64,000 nt of DNA, from positions 744,001 to 808,000 of the forward strand of contig NZ_SDLR01000001.1 in the NCBI RefSeq assembly GCF_004522215.1. Direction: 5' to 3'. Positions 62,332-64,000 of this stretch are shown one piece after another. Within the stretch, counting starts at the first letter, position 1. Every line of letters starts with the position of its first letter. A program made the position numbers and the translations under genes. A model generated the notes under the pieces. The model did no database searches and had not been told where the DNA came from. It saw only the letters and a program-made list of their open reading frames with translations. The DNA comes from Ammoniphilus sp. YIM 78166 (GTDB lineage Bacteria > Bacillota > Bacilli > Aneurinibacillales > RAOX-1).

Positions 62332-63807
62332 GTGGAAAACCAAATAGATACAAAAGATAACGGTGGGATGTTTGGCAACAAACAAACCCTGATTGTGATT
62401 ATAGTGATGATTCTTGGTGTGTTTGTGGCCATTTTGAATGAAACGTTGCTTAATGTGGCAATGCCTAAAATTATGGATGAAGTAGGGATTGCTCCTGGGC
62501 AGGCGCAGTGGCTAACGACAGGATTTTTACTTGTGATCGGGGTGCTTATCCCTGTGACTGCTTATCTTATTCAACGTTTTACAACTCGGACTCTGTTTTT
62601 GTCAGCGATGGGATTATTTACGGTGGGTACCTTAGTAGCTGGGATTTCCCCGGGTTTTGCTACGTTATTGTTAGGAAGGATGCTTCAAGCTGCAGGAACG
62701 GGTTTGATGTTTCCATTGTTAACGAACGTGGTGTTTGCTCTTGTCCCTCTTCATAAACGAGGATCAGCGATGGGAACGATTGGGATTGTGATCACGTTTG
62801 CCCCGGCGATAGGGCCTACATTGTCAGGAATTATTGTGGAACATTATAGCTGGAGAGTTCTTTTTTATGGAGTGTTGCCGATTGCCTTATTTGTTATCGC
62901 TTTTGCCTATAAGAAGCTCGAAAATGTAACGGAGACGACAAGACCTAGGATAGATTTATTATCTCTTTCTTTATCTACGCTCGGTTTCGGGGGCATCGTG
63001 TATGGATTCAGCAGTGCAGGGGAGGGGCATGGTGGCTGGTCGAGCGCCGGCGTTATTCTTCCGATCTGTATCGGAGTGGTAGCTTTAGCCTTGTTTACAT
63101 GGAGACAGTTGACATTAGAGCAACCATTGCTGGATTTGCGGACCTTTAAGTATGGAGTATTTCGCATTTCAACGATGATAATGATGATCGTCATGATGGC
63201 TATGTTCTCGGCCATGATGCTTTTGCCAATTTTCCTGCAGAATGCTTTGTCTTATAGTCCGCTGGAAGCGGGATTAGTTATGCTGCCAGGCGGCATTGTG
63301 ATGGGGATCATGTCTCCCATTACGGGTCGTTTATTTGATAAATTTGGTGCAAAGTGGCTAGCGATTGTCGGTTTGGGGTTAATGGGGATTACTTTATCTC
63401 AGTTCGCATTTATCACCGTGTCGACATCGTATAACTTTATCCTGGTCCTTAATACCCTGTTTATGCTAGGAATTTCCATGATCATGATGCCGGTTATGAC
63501 AAATGCTCTAAACGAGTTGCCGCCACCGTTGTACCCGCATGGAACGGCAATTATCAGTACGCTTCAACAGGTGTCGGGAGCGGTTGGGACTGCGTTGCTT
63601 GTCACCATCATGACAACAGGTGCACGAACTTTCTTGGAGAAGGCGGGCAGCAACACCGAAAACGCGCCCGTATTAGCGATGATGGCGGGTATGAAAAGCG
63701 CCTTTTTAGTGGCCTTTGGATTGGTGGCGATAGCGTGGGTTGCGTCGTTCTTTATCAAACGATCTAACCCAGCCAAAACAGAAGGGGTTCAGGTCGCGGT
63801 TCACTAA
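62332..63807 (+). CDS. DHA2-type major facilitator multidrug exporter
   Basis: 491 residues with 14 predicted helices, EmrB/QacA family. LNETLLNVAMPKIMDEVG in helix 1, LGRMLQAAGTGLMFPLLTNV (motif of the antiporter helix) and GPTLSGIIVEHYSWR (motif C) are present. GTG 62332 follows AGGAGAGAGG. Probably exports drugs by proton antiport; LmrB/MdrP-like. Confidence 0.9.
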   Translation: MENQIDTKDNGGMFGNKQTLIVIIVMILGVFVAILNETLLNVAMPKIMDEVGIAPGQAQWLTTGFLLVIGVLIPVTAYLIQRFTTRTLFLSAMGLFTVGTLVAGISPGFATLLLGRMLQAAGTGLMFPLLTNVVFALVPLHKRGSAMGTIGIVITFAPAIGPTLSGIIVEHYSWRVLFYGVLPIALFVIAFAYKKLENVTETTRPRIDLLSLSLSTLGFGGIVYGFSSAGEGHGGWSSAGVILPICIGVVALALFTWRQLTLEQPLLDLRTFKYGVFRISTMIMMIVMMAMFSAMMLLPIFLQNALSYSPLEAGLVMLPGGIVMGIMSPITGRLFDKFGAKWLAIVGLGLMGITLSQFAFITVSTSYNFILVLNTLFMLGISMIMMPVMTNALNELPPPLYPHGTAIISTLQQVSGAVGTALLVTIMTTGARTFLEKAGSNTENAPVLAMMAGMKSAFLVAFGLVAIAWVASFFIKRSNPAKTEGVQVAVH

Positions 63808-63826
63808 ATTGTAAAGGGAGTCTAAC

Positions 63827-64000
63827 ATGGTGCGCTTTGGGCTGATTGGTACAAATAAAATAACCGAAGATTTTATAAAAGCAGCAAGCCAGATTGATGC
63901 TTTCTCGTTAACAGCTGTTTATTCTCGAACACAAGAACGCGCGCTGGAATTTGCTCACCAGTATGGAATTGCACATACTTTTACAAATCTTGAGGCCATG
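63827..64000 (+). CDS. Gfo/Idh/MocA-family oxidoreductase, N-terminal part (truncated)
   Basis: Only 58 codons are in the window. MVRFGLIGTNKITEDFIKAA is a Rossmann start like those of Gfo/Idh/MocA dehydrogenases, followed by LTAVYSRTQERALEFA. AAAGGGAG precedes ATG 63827. The catalytic lysine region is outside. The substrate is unknown. Confidence 0.8.
   Translation, partial: MVRFGLIGTNKITEDFIKAASQIDAFSLTAVYSRTQERALEFAHQYGIAHTFTNLEAM

Overview
The window looks like chromosome of a spore-forming, Gram-positive Bacillales bacterium (Paenibacillaceae/Bacillaceae-like; genus not determined). Pointers are AAGGAGG-type Shine-Dalgarno sites, GTG/TTG starts, many rho-independent terminators, sporulation genes (a YyaC homologue and two YjcZ-like peptides), RNase J, an HPr with both His15 and Ser46, and bioW-type biotin synthesis. 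No phage, transposase or CRISPR array is visible.

Layout. 1-7.3 kb: start of leuC, a divergent LysR regulator, a previously hidden SelW-like selenoprotein gene with an in-frame UGA, and housekeeping genes (HAD phosphatase, thioredoxin-like, nucleotidase, MaoC hydratase, ACT protein, ABC-F ATPase). 7.3-20 kb: M48 protease, GGDEF/rhodanese pair, RluA pseudouridine synthase, tRNAs Arg, Met and Gln, YjcZ-like peptides, RNase HI, Tag, nitrate/nitrite transporter, yyaC and several small uncharacterised genes. 20.1-25.2 kb: bioAFDBW behind a BirA-type operator. 25.2-36.5 kb: iron alcohol dehydrogenase, RNase J, 2-hydroxyacid dehydrogenase, larB-larE, GDSL esterase, ABC exporter and a two-component system. 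36.6-54.4 kb: a catabolic region. 54.5-64 kb: DUF1646 permease, uppP, CPA2 antiporter, FAD oxidoreductase, uvsE, a repeat region, an MFS exporter and a truncated Gfo/Idh/MocA gene.

Two parts stand out. First, 1257-1502 reads through one TGA as an 81-residue Rdx/SelW protein with a C-x-x-U redox motif, strong SD, and a SECIS-like hairpin 17 nt after the UGA. Second, three transcription units between 37.3 and 54.4 kb share the palindrome TAGATCGATCTA at or just after their promoters: (i) zinc alcohol dehydrogenase, ThDP 2-oxoacid enzyme, CoA-acylating aldehyde dehydrogenase and a TRAP transporter; (ii) HMG-CoA-lyase-like enzyme plus LysR; (iii) a TIM-barrel isomerase-like enzyme. LacI, AroD and IclR genes lie between them. 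This looks like one regulon that imports a carboxylate or sulfonate and converts it through an aldehyde to an acyl-CoA. The substrate cannot be read from the sequence.

Three intergenic tandem-repeat arrays (48.39-48.56, 61.34-61.76 and 61.78-62.03 kb) share a 52-53 bp period, about five helical turns. The first and third are the same family in opposite orientation. Start sites were moved from the longest open frame wherever a terminator, promoter or SD site contradicted it.
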